From NCBI GenBank assembly GCA_029532625.1, contig JARFXM010000005.1, forward strand, positions 186,001 to 250,000: a stretch of DNA of 64,000 nucleotides. The letters run 5' to 3'. The notes below the pieces were generated by a model that saw only the letters and a list, made by a program, of their open reading frames with translations, did not search any database and was not told where the DNA came from. Position numbers and translations under genes: made by a program. Numbering within the stretch: the first letter of the stretch is position 1; each line of letters opens with the position of its first letter. The stretch is from Lomentospora prolificans. Lineage: Eukaryota; Ascomycota; Sordariomycetes; Microascales; Microascaceae. Shown piece by piece: positions 49,601-58,604 of this stretch.

Positions 49601-49955
49601 AGCAGCAGCAAGATGCCGGTAAGCTTTTACATGATGGAATTTTGAATCAGAGGAATAACCTGGTACCAACCCACATCGCAGGATTCAACACAGCAGCTCA
49701 GATGGGCAACCTATGGCAGGCTGGATTCGACACGGCGATGCAAGACGGCATGAGTCCTAGCGATAGCTGGAGTACGGGCTCGGCCCAAGGACAACCCATT
49801 CCTACGGCGTTGAATGTTGAAGACTGGTACGTCATTTCCTTTGCAAGGTCAGTTTATTCGTTTATATGCGTATTGACGGTGGGCTTTCTAGGTTCCAATT
49901 CTTTGGCATCAATGGCGATTCAAATAACCTTAACCTTGATGTTCCCATGACATAA
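46604..49955 (+). CDS. Zn2Cys6 transcription factor, CTF1/FarA-FarB fatty-acid regulator type
   Basis: Binuclear zinc-cluster activator with a fungal-specific transcription factor domain; relatives (Fusarium CTF1, Aspergillus FarA/FarB) control cutinase and fatty-acid genes through CCTCGG. Six exons: 46604-46770, 46867-46891, 47098-47115, 47181-47308, 47373-49826 and 49892-49955, 951 residues. An Ala/Ser/Thr/Pro-rich start leads into FRRQRASRACETCHARKVR, then CDAASLGVPCTNCVAFQIEC, which supplies six cysteines in the right spacing, and a basic linker PVPKRKKT. The cluster is spread over exons 1-4, including micro-exons of 25 and 18 bases. The regulatory domain spans about residues 190-620 (LCDELIDSYFKWVHPIVPVI, WKRIWWTLFTRDRSVAVALG). 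The tail is Pro/Gln-rich with a glutamine run and ends DWFQFFGINGDSNNL after the last intron. Reading through that intron gives an unrelated hydrophobic tail. Subfamily naming is from memory of motif similarity. Confidence 0.85.
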
Positions 49956-50021
49956 TCACCCCGAAAGCAACTGGTTGCTACTACGTCTAGGTCTTTGAAG
50001 CAAAGACCAAGGTTGATGATG

Positions 50022-50081
50022 ACATATACATACACACACATACACACACATACATACACACACACACACGCGCGCGCGCGT
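50022..50081. repeat. Alternating purine-pyrimidine microsatellite (CA)n/(CG)n
   Basis: About 60 bases of CATACACA-type units ending in an uninterrupted CACACACACG run followed by six CG units. The alternating purine-pyrimidine pattern is of the kind that can adopt Z-DNA. It starts 67 bases after the stop codon of the upstream regulator, inside its likely 3' UTR. Confidence 0.85.
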
Positions 50082-51300
50082 ATTTACGCACATATATAAT
50101 GGAGGATGAGGGGTGTTTGTATAGAGCTTATCGCCTGGATGTTTGGAGTGGGAGACTAGTGAGGATACGGAAACTGCTACGACAATGTAGTTGCAGTTGT
50201 GTCTCTCCCATGGTTTCTTGTTGGTAATGGATCACTGTCGGCACGTGTCGTAGGGAGTCATCGGATAGGAGACCAAAAATAGGGTCTTTGCTTTTTTTTT
50301 TTTCCTGTTTCCTTTTCTTCCCTCTGTTCCCTTCTCCCCCTTTCCCGCGCCGCGATCTTCTACCCGATGTCTCTTCTAGTCCCGCAATCGCGCTCTCACG
50401 GCCGGTGCCGACGTGAGGTGGGGGATGAGGTATGAGTTGTGGAAGGCGGCGCGGGAGGTTGGGTGGATGTGTACGCGAAAAAGGCCAGCAATACGAAGTT
50501 AGTAAATAAGGTTAGCGGGTTAGTGGACGGCTACTTCGGATCTCTGATGTTATGATGGGGGCGACGAATAGCATCAAATCAATTGATCGGAAATACAGAC
50601 AGTTTTATGGTTCCACTTGGCTGCTGCTCTCTTTACAAGTGATACATACATGTGCCTTGCGAAGAGCAGGGTGGTGAGGATCGTGGTATGGCGTTGCGGA
50701 CAAAGTTCGGGAAGGTCGGAGAATGTGTGGAGATTAGCAATTGGGATTTGGTTAATTCTTCCTCTGTTTTTTGAGGGACGTAATACCAAGAAGTATACCA
50801 ACGTAATGAATGATCTTTACACTAATACATGCACATCCGCGAGCTGGCCCGGCGGAAGCTCCCAACGGCGGAAGTTCCCCCTCGTTCTGTGGGTTATGAG
50901 ACTTTGATCCTGCTGCCTGTCTAAACTATCTCGCTCGGTTGGACTTGACAAGGGTCTTTAGGGGAAAGTACGTGTACAGTAACGTCATGAATCATGCCCC
51001 TGGCCAAGTGGCGGTCCGTGGGGGTGGTGAATTGCTGGCTGGGGTTTCGAGTCCTTTCCGTTCTTGTTCCTGAGATGGGTTTCCAGGTGGGATGAATATT
51101 TCCTTTTTCTCTGTATAAACACTCGCTTTCAATCGTAACGGCAGACTGTTGATGACTTGGGAGTTGGGAGTATAGGTTTTTGGTTCATGCATAATTATAA
51201 TTAGGCTGGCAGTACTCTTGATGGACAAATGGTACAGACCAACCGGTGCTGACTAGCCTGGATTGAGGCCAGCGAGACGGTGAAACTGAAACGTGGGTTA

Positions 51301-51440
51301 CTATAGTTAGCCAGCCAGCACTGTTCAACGTTCCATGTTACTGACCCCAGCCAGGCCCATCCATGGATCCATCAATTGATTGCTCAGCGCTGGCAGGCGT
51401 GCAGTCTAGCAAGTAGGCCACGCTGGCTGGCTGGCTATAG
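51301..51440. repeat. Imperfect 19-base inverted repeat with 102-base spacer
   Basis: The left arm (51301-51319) and the reverse complement of the right arm (51422-51440) both start CTATAG and end GCCAGCCAGC. They differ at two positions, both C/T differences. It could be a decayed small hairpin element. No target-site duplication was identified by eye. Confidence 0.5.
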
Positions 51441-52351
51441 TGGGGGTCTGGTCACTAATAGCCACCAGCTTAGGGCTTAAGCATGGCCTGGTGAGCAATA
51501 TGGATGCTCCCAAGGAGAGACCCTCCAGTCCCTAGGCTCAATGTTGACCCCTAGGCCAGCCACACCCGATTAACACCAGCACTGCAGCCAGCTTTAATTG
51601 ACCAATTGGGCCCCCAAAACGGCCAGGCTGTCGTCAGCACAGCTCACCAGACCTTGACCGGCCAAACTGTGGATTCATCATCGTCTGCTGGTTGCGCCAC
51701 TTCGAGTTCATCGCCTCTTTCTCCCCATCATATGTATTTTCAACCACGCAAATAGACTCCCTTCCTTCTCTAATTCTCCCCTTTCCCCTTTCATTCCTCA
51801 TTGGCGAGCATCTCGCTTTTATTGGACTGCCAACCAACCCTGGCCAGGGCTTTGAACCAGAGTACTCGGTAACATTGACACCTACCCAGTCGCCTGGCTG
51901 GCCTGTCTGAAACCTCCCTAGCCGCTAAAGGCAGGAGTGAAATATTACGTAGTTCCGCCCGGTGTTCATCACTAATAATCGGTTGCCGCAAGCGGAAACC
52001 CAGCCCATCTGAACACCTCTCGGTCTTGGCAAGGGAGTCTCAAGAAACGCTCTCCTCAACAACCGCGCGTGCAGCAGCCTCTCGAATAATTCCTCGATTC
52101 TCTCACGAACCGAATTGTTTTTCTCCCGCACGTTGCCTACTAGCGGGGCTATGCACTGATGCCAACGTCTTCCCGGCATCTCCATCCGCCGCGGCCGCAA
52201 GCCAAGGTTTAGAATTTCCCCCCTCCGGGGGAGGGAAGAGCTACGGGACACGGGAGGCAAAGTCTACGACGAAACTAGCCAGCTGCGAAACACCACCGCG
52301 GGCCCCCCCTTCCCGCACGCAGGCCGCGCGATATACCTTTAAACGTCTTTC

Positions 52352-54316
52352 ATGGCCTCGTCAAGTCTTCTTTCTTCTTCAACTCGCGACCCCGATTCCA
52401 GCTCCGTCCGACCCCGCAACCGCCGGCTCATCAGCGTCGAAGGTGGCGGCGAGGGAGCCACCTCCCGGGAATCCTCTACGATCCGCGGCACAGCCCGCCT
52501 CGCTTCCGGCTCGTCGACGCCGTTGCGCGATGCGAGCCCCCTGCCGACTCACCGGTTAGACGTCGCGCCTCCGGAGCGCGGACGGCACGACGACAGCAGG
52601 CGGAAGAAGGGTCCGGCGGGTGGAGCTGGGTTCGGGTTCGGACTGTTTGAGGGATCCTGGGCGACGAGCTGGGGCGCCGTTCAAGACATTGCGACGAGTT
52701 GGATTTCGGGCGGCTCTAGGACCGAGACGAGCAACGACCGCCGTGCCCCTTTGGGGACTGGGCATGCGAATAGGGGGAGGAATGGTGGAGCCAAACCCTC
52801 GAGGCCGTGGGCGCAAGAAGCGACTCTAACTAATACGCGGCCCACCATACATAATGTCGGCGCGGGGATTTTGGCGGAGAGAGAGGCGGCGCTGATTGCG
52901 GCAAGGACCGCGAGCGTCCTGGAAAGCCATGACGGGGTTAACGGTGGACTCGATGTCTCCGGCAGGTTCAAGCATAGGACTTCTGACGACGTATCGCGGC
53001 CAGCAACAGACCCTGCCAACGAATTGGAAGATACGCTGGCCTACATACATCATGTCAAGCCGACTGATACTTATTTTGGAGTTATTCTCAAATACGGATG
53101 CAGGGAGGAACCTTTTAAGAAGCTCAATGGGCTGTGGTCGCGAGATAGTATATCGACGAGAAAATGGGTGGCGATGCCTGTGGATGCGTGCGAAGTGAAA
53201 GGCAAGCCGTGTGCCGGGCCGTCTGCGGCTTCTCAAAAGGTAGATCTTCTCGCACCTACGCCGGAAGCTGAGATCGACGACTACGGGTGGAGGGGGACAT
53301 CTTTGACTACGCAACAAAAAGCGGACGACGTATTCGGGCCGTCTCTGAACGGATCGCACGCACCCGAGGAGACGGGGACAGCGGAGGACGGTGACCGGCC
53401 GTGGACGCACGTCAGATGGGTTTCGCTTGACTCTTTTACGGAACCGGTGGAAATTGGCCGGGTGTGTCGGAAAGCGATGGGATACTTTCCGCCGCGGAGG
53501 AAAAAGAGCCTTCTTCTCACTACGGGTTCTACAGTCTCTACGCCGCGGCAAAGTCTCGACGTGCAAAGCTCGGTGCTCGGGTCGGTTGACGGGCCCGACC
53601 GAGGCGGACCGTCATCGCGGCGGCAAAGCACTCTGAGCAGCAGACCGAACCTCTCGAGCAGCGTAACCGGGGTTTCCACGCCGGCTTCCACGCGGAGTCG
53701 GATGGGGAGTGTGAACGCGGATGCTAGGCCCGCGTGGATGCGGCGGCCGGGAGGCGTCGGATCTTTGAACCAGAGCGTCAGGACGCCAGGGCCGGATAAG
53801 GATCCGCTCAATTCGTGGGCCAAGAAGCATTTTCCCGCACTCGTCATAGACTCCATACCATCTACATCAACAACGCCGATCGGGACACCGCAGTTTGGGG
53901 TTCCAGGTGACATCAGCGTGATTGCCGAACGGTCGTCGGTCGACACGCGGGACCCGGCGGCTCCCGGCGCACGAGGGACGGGCCTCGACCGAGCGGCGGC
54001 ATCGGTGGAAACCTGGCTTCGGGGGGCGTTTGCGAAGCGGCCCGGGACGCCGACAGGCCAGGCCCATTGGGGGGAGGACTCGAACGACCTTATCGAACTT
54101 ACAGATACACAGAGCGACGACGACAGGAGGGCGTCGGCGGAGCCGAGCCAGACAGGGCTTCCTAGCCTGCTCGGCGTCGGGCGAGAGATGGGCCGGAGCA
54201 GGTCGGACATGGCGGTTCCGGTTACGACGGGGCGGGCGAGGTTGGGGGCCACTGCGCGGGCTCCTGCTTCCTCGCCGCTGGGCGCTTCGGGCGGCGCGAA
54301 AAACAAAGATGACTGA
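52352..54316 (+). CDS. LysM-like domain protein, intracellular, function unknown
   Basis: Single-exon frame of 654 residues, very rich in Ser, Thr, Arg, Gly and Pro. One folded segment is recognisable at about residues 233-282: it begins HHVKPTDTYFGVILKYGC, continues NGLWSRDSISTRKW and ends MPVDAC. It resembles an intracellular eukaryotic LysM module (HxVxxxDTLxGxxLKYG, then N-LWxxDxIxxRxxLxxP). There is no signal peptide and no membrane segment, so it is unlike secreted chitin-binding LysM effectors. An upstream glycine/phenylalanine-rich stretch (AGFGFGLFEGSWATSW) and a downstream basic-aromatic motif (RKAMGYFPPRRKKSLLL) may be conserved contact sites. The rest looks disordered with many possible phosphosites. 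The role is unknown. Confidence 0.8.
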   Translation: MASSSLLSSSTRDPDSSSVRPRNRRLISVEGGGEGATSRESSTIRGTARLASGSSTPLRDASPLPTHRLDVAPPERGRHDDSRRKKGPAGGAGFGFGLFEGSWATSWGAVQDIATSWISGGSRTETSNDRRAPLGTGHANRGRNGGAKPSRPWAQEATLTNTRPTIHNVGAGILAEREAALIAARTASVLESHDGVNGGLDVSGRFKHRTSDDVSRPATDPANELEDTLAYIHHVKPTDTYFGVILKYGCREEPFKKLNGLWSRDSISTRKWVAMPVDACEVKGKPCAGPSAASQKVDLLAPTPEAEIDDYGWRGTSLTTQQKADDVFGPSLNGSHAPEETGTAEDGDRPWTHVRWVSLDSFTEPVEIGRVCRKAMGYFPPRRKKSLLLTTGSTVSTPRQSLDVQSSVLGSVDGPDRGGPSSRRQSTLSSRPNLSSSVTGVSTPASTRSRMGSVNADARPAWMRRPGGVGSLNQSVRTPGPDKDPLNSWAKKHFPALVIDSIPSTSTTPIGTPQFGVPGDISVIAERSSVDTRDPAAPGARGTGLDRAAASVETWLRGAFAKRPGTPTGQAHWGEDSNDLIELTDTQSDDDRRASAEPSQTGLPSLLGVGREMGRSRSDMAVPVTTGRARLGATARAPASSPLGASGGAKNKDD

Positions 54317-55449
54317 TCTCGGGGCGAAGAGAGGGAGGGAGAAAGCAGATGGGGAGGGAAATTACCAGATTGCGGAAGTTCTTGCCCAAAAAAGTCATCT
54401 AGAATTGCCTAGTTCCCTTACTCTGGGATCACGATTTGCTATATATATATATATTCTTTACCCTCTCTTTTTGGTGTTATGATAGCATCTTGAGGGGTGT
54501 ATTTATATTTTAGAAAGCGGGAGGAAGGGGAAGCTACTAGCAACTTGGACCTTTTTCTTTTCTTTTTTTTCCTTTTCCTTTTCTTTTTTTTTTTTTTCCC
54601 TCCATACTTCTGCTGTTTGTTTACTTGGTAGATTATATCCAACTTCGTTGCGTGACGCGCAGCGGTTTATGTAGGAGCATAGGTGCTTGCGAGGTTGAGC
54701 AAGCCTCGATGATTTTGAATTTGGAGAGTGTTGCCTCAATGGGCGAGATAAACGATGAACTTGGGGCCAGCTTGGTTTACGCGACACGGCCTTGAGGATT
54801 GGCCTATAATACTGTGAATGGCCAGCTACAAGTAGCTCGATACGGAAGCGGGATAATATGGCACGAGATGCATGGAGCTCTTGGGCTTAATGCCTGGCTG
54901 GCTGCAGGTGAAGGTGAGCTATGAGCTGGCTAAAAAGTATTATGGACATTCTAATACTTTTGGCGTGGATCCGGAGCCTCACAGCCGGGCTACAGCACGT
55001 GACGGAAACTTCCCGAGGGGGAGACGCCCTGTAATACGGGGACGTTAATAAGCCAGCCAGCAGGCACATGCCGCTCAACGCTTGACCTCCCGCTGGCCTG
55101 GCGTTCGGGGATTTTGCTTGGCCGCCAAGTATCAGATGCGACAGACCTCGACGAGCATCCAGAGCCCCGAACATTTTAATAGCGAGTCGAGCTTTCCACG
55201 ATGACGGTATCTTGGCCTGCACCGAAACGAACCATGTAGAGCCCCATCTCCGACTATATCCATCCACGTCCTTTTTTTTTCCTTTCTTTTTTCTACTTAC
55301 TACTCCGCGCTCCACCGATTCGAGCGCTCGCGCGTCATCTCGAAATCCACGAATACCCCAAACTCTCCCTCGTCGAAAGAACAACAAAGTCAGACCGAAT
55401 CCTCTCCTTGCCCCCGAAATTTCGTAACAGCCCCAATAATACCCACCAA
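54317..55449. other. Intergenic region upstream of ARV1
   Basis: 1.13 kb between two plus-strand genes. It has a (TA)n run near 54440-54453, a CT/T-rich tract at 54551-54600, and CTGGCTGGCTG at 54894-54904 and GCCAGCCAGC at 55052-55061. The part from about 55200 is pyrimidine-rich and likely ARV1 5' UTR. No gene is recognised. Confidence 0.5.
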
Positions 55450-56689
55450 ATGCCTATCTGCATCGAGTGCCGCCACCCCGTCAAGACGCTATGGACCGAG
55501 TATTCAGGCGCCGGCGGGGCCAAGGGCAGCGGCGGCCACAACATCCGGTTGACGGTGTGCCACAACTGCGGGAACTTTTGCGACAAGTACGTTGAGCATG
55601 ACTTTGTCGTCATGTTTATCGATCTCGTCCTCATCAAGCCGCAGGTGAGTTTCACCCCCGGGGGGGGAAGCCCATACGGACTGAACTCTCTCCCCCTCGT
55701 TGGGTGGTGTTGTTGTTTGGAACTGGTTTTTGGTTAACTTGTGACGAACCGCGGGAGGGGGAGGGGTGTGAGGCGGCGCGGCCGTTTTTGCTTTTCCCTT
55801 CCCTTCTCGTTGTACAGGTTTATCGGCATTTACTACATAATACCCTTATGCGCGAGCATGACCAGTTCGACGTGAGCATTCGCCTTGGGACTCTATATGT
55901 GTGGCCAGTATAGCTGCTAACTGTCGGTAGCCGTCCATCATCCGCCTCGGCGTCCTGCTCCTCCTCTTCGACGTCTACCTCACCTGGGCGCGCATAGAAA
56001 AGAACGCCACCCCGTCCTCTTCCAGCGTCCTAGGAAGGCTCGCCGACCAGCCCATCATCCTCCAGTACATCTTCTTCCGTAAGCAATATATATATATGCC
56101 AATCCCGGGCCCCTGTTCAGTTCCCCTCCCCCTTCCTCCCCCGGCCCCCCGCGGGTCTTCGACATGTACGCATAGCACGTATACAGAAACTCTCTCTAAC
56201 TCTCTCCGGTCCAAACCTCCAGTCCTCCACTGCTCCCTCTCAACCCTCGCCTTCCACCTCAGCATCCGCTCGCTCACCTCCTCCCGCTTCTCGCCCCTCT
56301 CCCTCCTCGGCCTCCTCCCGCCTTACCCCCGCCCCAACTCCGTCTCTACAGCCCTCCTCGTGTCCTCCTCCACAAAGCTCTTCCCCATCCTCATGGTCAT
56401 CTGGGAATACGACGTCCCCGCTGCCGCTCGCTCCCTCGGCTGGGCCGTCGTCGCCAACAACGTCGAGGCCCTCAAGATCCTGCTCGACTGCGGCTACGCC
56501 GTCGCCTGCTTCCTCACCCTCGTCGGCGCCCTCTCGCGGTGGGCCGTCGGCAAGGCCGTGTTTTGGCTCGCCGGCATGGAGGGCGTTGATGCCGTGGGGG
56601 AGTTGCAGATTTTCGAGGCGGCGGCCAAGACGTTGGAGGTTGCTCTGGGGTGTTTGAAGGATGGGCTTGGGTGGCAGGGGAGTCGGTGA
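55450..56689 (+). CDS. ARV1: ARV1 lipid-homeostasis ER membrane protein
   Basis: ER protein needed for normal sterol distribution and for GPI-intermediate delivery in yeast. Exons 55450-55644, 55818-55871, 55931-56078 and 56223-56689 give 287 residues. The ARV1 homology domain at the start has a zinc-ribbon pair of CxxC motifs: CIECRHPV and, further on, CHNCGNFCDKYVEHD, followed by VMFIDLVLIKPQVYRHLL and a hydrophobic region starting IIRLGVLLLLFDVYLTW. Three more hydrophobic segments follow, with the conserved VIWEYD motif near the middle of exon 4. Exon 2 is only 54 bases. A T29 run begins 11 bases after the stop codon. All expected landmarks are present. Confidence 0.93.
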
Positions 56690-56698
56690 GAGGTTTGG

Positions 56699-56729
<31 letters not shown>

Positions 56730-57361
56730 CCCTTACTTTGGACGCGTAGATATATATATATATAGAAGTAATCGGGTATTGACGAGCATTCTTCACTCCG
56801 CCTCGCTAGACCGAATGTTTTACTCGCCGTAGTCGCCAAAAGTCCGTCTACTTGCTTTCTGGGAGACCTGGGTTTGGTTCAGACCCGGTGTAGGGGAAGA
56901 TGTATTAGATGCCAAAAATGAAGCCGGAACGCCCCTTGTCAAAGATGATCAGAGAGAATCTGAGCAAGAACAAAGAAATACCCACGCATAATAGTACAAC
57001 GAGAAAGGGAGAGACAAAAAAAAATAGATGCCATGCTAAAACCCTCACGCTTCTTTTCCTTCTGCAACAAACCACAGCACATCTCCCTTCGAACCTTTCC
57101 ACCCCCCTTCCCTTTCCCTCCTCGGTAGATGGGTCAATGCCGAGCTCTCGGGGGCCCAAAGTTGTTATCTGAATCGCCTAGCGTAGACCGGTATATAAAA
57201 AGAAGGGGGGAGGCAAATCGTGGGCGGAAAGTCAGCAAGGAGGACCGCGCGCTGCGCTCCAGGAGCCGAAAGCCTCGCCCTGTGGCCGTCCGAGGAAAGG
57301 GAAGGAGGAGGGAGATCGGGAGTGGAGTGAACTCGCAAAGGGAGAGCAGTTGCAGATTCGT
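56690..57361. other. Intergenic region between convergent ARV1 and VMA9
   Basis: Contains a T29 tract at 56701-56729 and a short TA repeat near 56750-56763. It should hold both 3' UTRs. A tRNA-like GGTTC word near 56875 does not fold into a T arm. No gene is recognised. Confidence 0.5.
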
Positions 57362-57935
57362 CTAGTGTACCTCTCTTCGAAGATCGGATCTTTTGGGGGC
57401 GACGAGGGGATGGAGTTGCGCGAGGTAGGTTAGGGCCCACATGAGGTAGCAGCTTATGAGGGCGAGGATGACGGATGAGCGGAGGAGGCTAGTTTTTTTT
57501 CGAGAAGCCAACGTTAGTTAAAGAAGATGAAAAAAAAGGTGATTTTTTGGGAGGGTTTTCTTTTCTTTTCCATCCCCGGGTATTTTATTCTATTTGGTAC
57601 CCGGGAAGGGGGGGGTTCAAGCTGCGAGAGCATTTCGAAAGACAAGTAACCAAGGTGGTGGAGATTGCGGACACGTACAGTTGAGTTTCGCGGGGGAAGA
57701 AGCGCGGGACAAAGACGTAGGTCGCGATGCAGAGAGCGGCCACGACGACGGCAACGAAGAGGATGACGAAGCTGTTGTTTTTGTGTTTTAGTTGTTAGTT
57801 TCGCGAAAGGACATGTTTGGAGAAGCGGGTTTTTGGCATCGCGGCGACGCAAGCTCGTCTGCTCTGGGTGGGTACGTCGAGGTCGAGGTCGGGATTTGGG
57901 GGGGGTTAGAGGGGAAGGGCAACTTACAGCCCCAT
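57362..57935 (-). CDS. VMA9: V-type proton ATPase subunit e (Vma9)
   Basis: Small hydrophobic subunit of the V0 sector of the vacuolar proton pump, required for V0 assembly. Three exons on the minus strand: 57935-57928 (8 bases), 57771-57679 and 57488-57362, 75 residues (yeast Vma9 has 73). Two membrane segments are visible: FVILFVAVVVAALCIATYVF and, after the intron, LRSSVILALISCYLMWALTY. The family signature follows: LAQLHPLVAPKRSDLR, close to the yeast C-terminus. The exon junctions keep frame and have GTAAGT and GTACGT donors, and a TAACTAAC branch-site-like motif precedes exon 3. The protein is too short and too fragmented to appear as a long open frame. The C-terminal exon is certain; the 8-base first exon is less so, although its ATG gives the expected N-terminal length. 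Confidence 0.85.
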
Positions 57936-58604
57936 GGTTTCGGTTGCGGGAGATTGTCGTGGGCTGGAAATGGATCTGCGGTATGGTGCGCGAGATTGTT
58001 CTTGATTTTGGGGAGGATGTGGATGTGGATTGTGGATGTGGATGTGAGGGATCAATCCAAGGTTCGAACTGGAAGCTTTCTGGTGAACCTGTTTGGGAGG
58101 TTCCGTCACTGGGTTTAGGCACCCCTGTAACGAGGTTTAGTCATCGACCACGGCCACCACGGCCAGCGAGCTGCAGTGACACAGTGACATAGTGAGACCC
58201 AGCTGCGAGAGCCAGCTGGCTGGAGCTTGAAGGAGGACCTAATAATACCTGCAACAGACAGTGCTTTTGTCCAATAATTCAGAGTACATCCTGAATACTT
58301 TGTACATTCAATCCAATCTCACAGGAGCAGGAGCAGGAAACTCGAGTAGTGAGCAGGAAACTCGAGCTTCAATGTTCTCTCTATCTCGAGGAAAGAGCTG
58401 CGCAGCTCAATGATGCGATGAGACGAGATGAGACGAGATGAGACGAGGATCCCGTTTTTTGTATGAATTGTAAATCTCCATCACTCACTTTTATCTGTCT
58501 CTCTATCTCTCTCTCTCTCTCTTATAGCCAAGATCCATCTCGTCCTTTCCTCCACTTGGCCCAAGAGAGCTCCTTTCACGACCACCACCATTACCACCAC
58601 CACC
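57936..58604. other. Non-coding region upstream of VMA9 with short repeats
   Basis: Holds the VMA9 promoter and the 3' end of the HIBADH-like gene. It has CTGGCTGG at 58216-58223, a 16-base direct repeat (58331-58346 and 58351-58366), three copies of a 10-mer (58417-58446) and a (TC)n tract near 58497-58522. No gene is recognised. Confidence 0.5.
58331..58446. repeat. Short direct repeats near VMA9
   Basis: GAGCAGGAAACTCGAG occurs exactly twice, 20 bases apart, at 58331-58346 and 58351-58366. GATGAGACGA occurs three times in tandem at 58417-58446. The two arrays lie 50 bases apart and look like independent small tandem expansions. Confidence 0.8.

Larger units (their letters stand above)
49956..52351. 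other. Intergenic region with CA/CG microsatellite and inverted repeat
   Basis: 2.4 kb between the regulator's stop and the LysM-like gene, both on the plus strand. It holds a (CA)n-(CG)n tract at 50022-50081, a T run near 50290-50301, a 19-base imperfect inverted repeat (51301-51319 with 51422-51440) and CTGGCTGGC at 51894-51902. The last 300 bases before 52352 are probably 5' UTR. No gene is recognised. Confidence 0.5.

Noticed and set aside
49827..49950. Unspliced C-terminus of the zinc-cluster regulator
   Set aside because: Read-through gives a hydrophobic tail unlike the domain, while splicing 49826 to 49892 gives DWFQFFGINGD and a clean stop.
56240..56839. 199-codon minus-strand frame opposite ARV1
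   Set aside because: It is antisense to the ARV1 last exon and its N-terminal part is a translation of the T29 tract.
56865..56900. tRNA-like GGTTCAGACCC sequence
   Set aside because: No T-loop RA position, no acceptor stem and no anticodon arm can be drawn around it.
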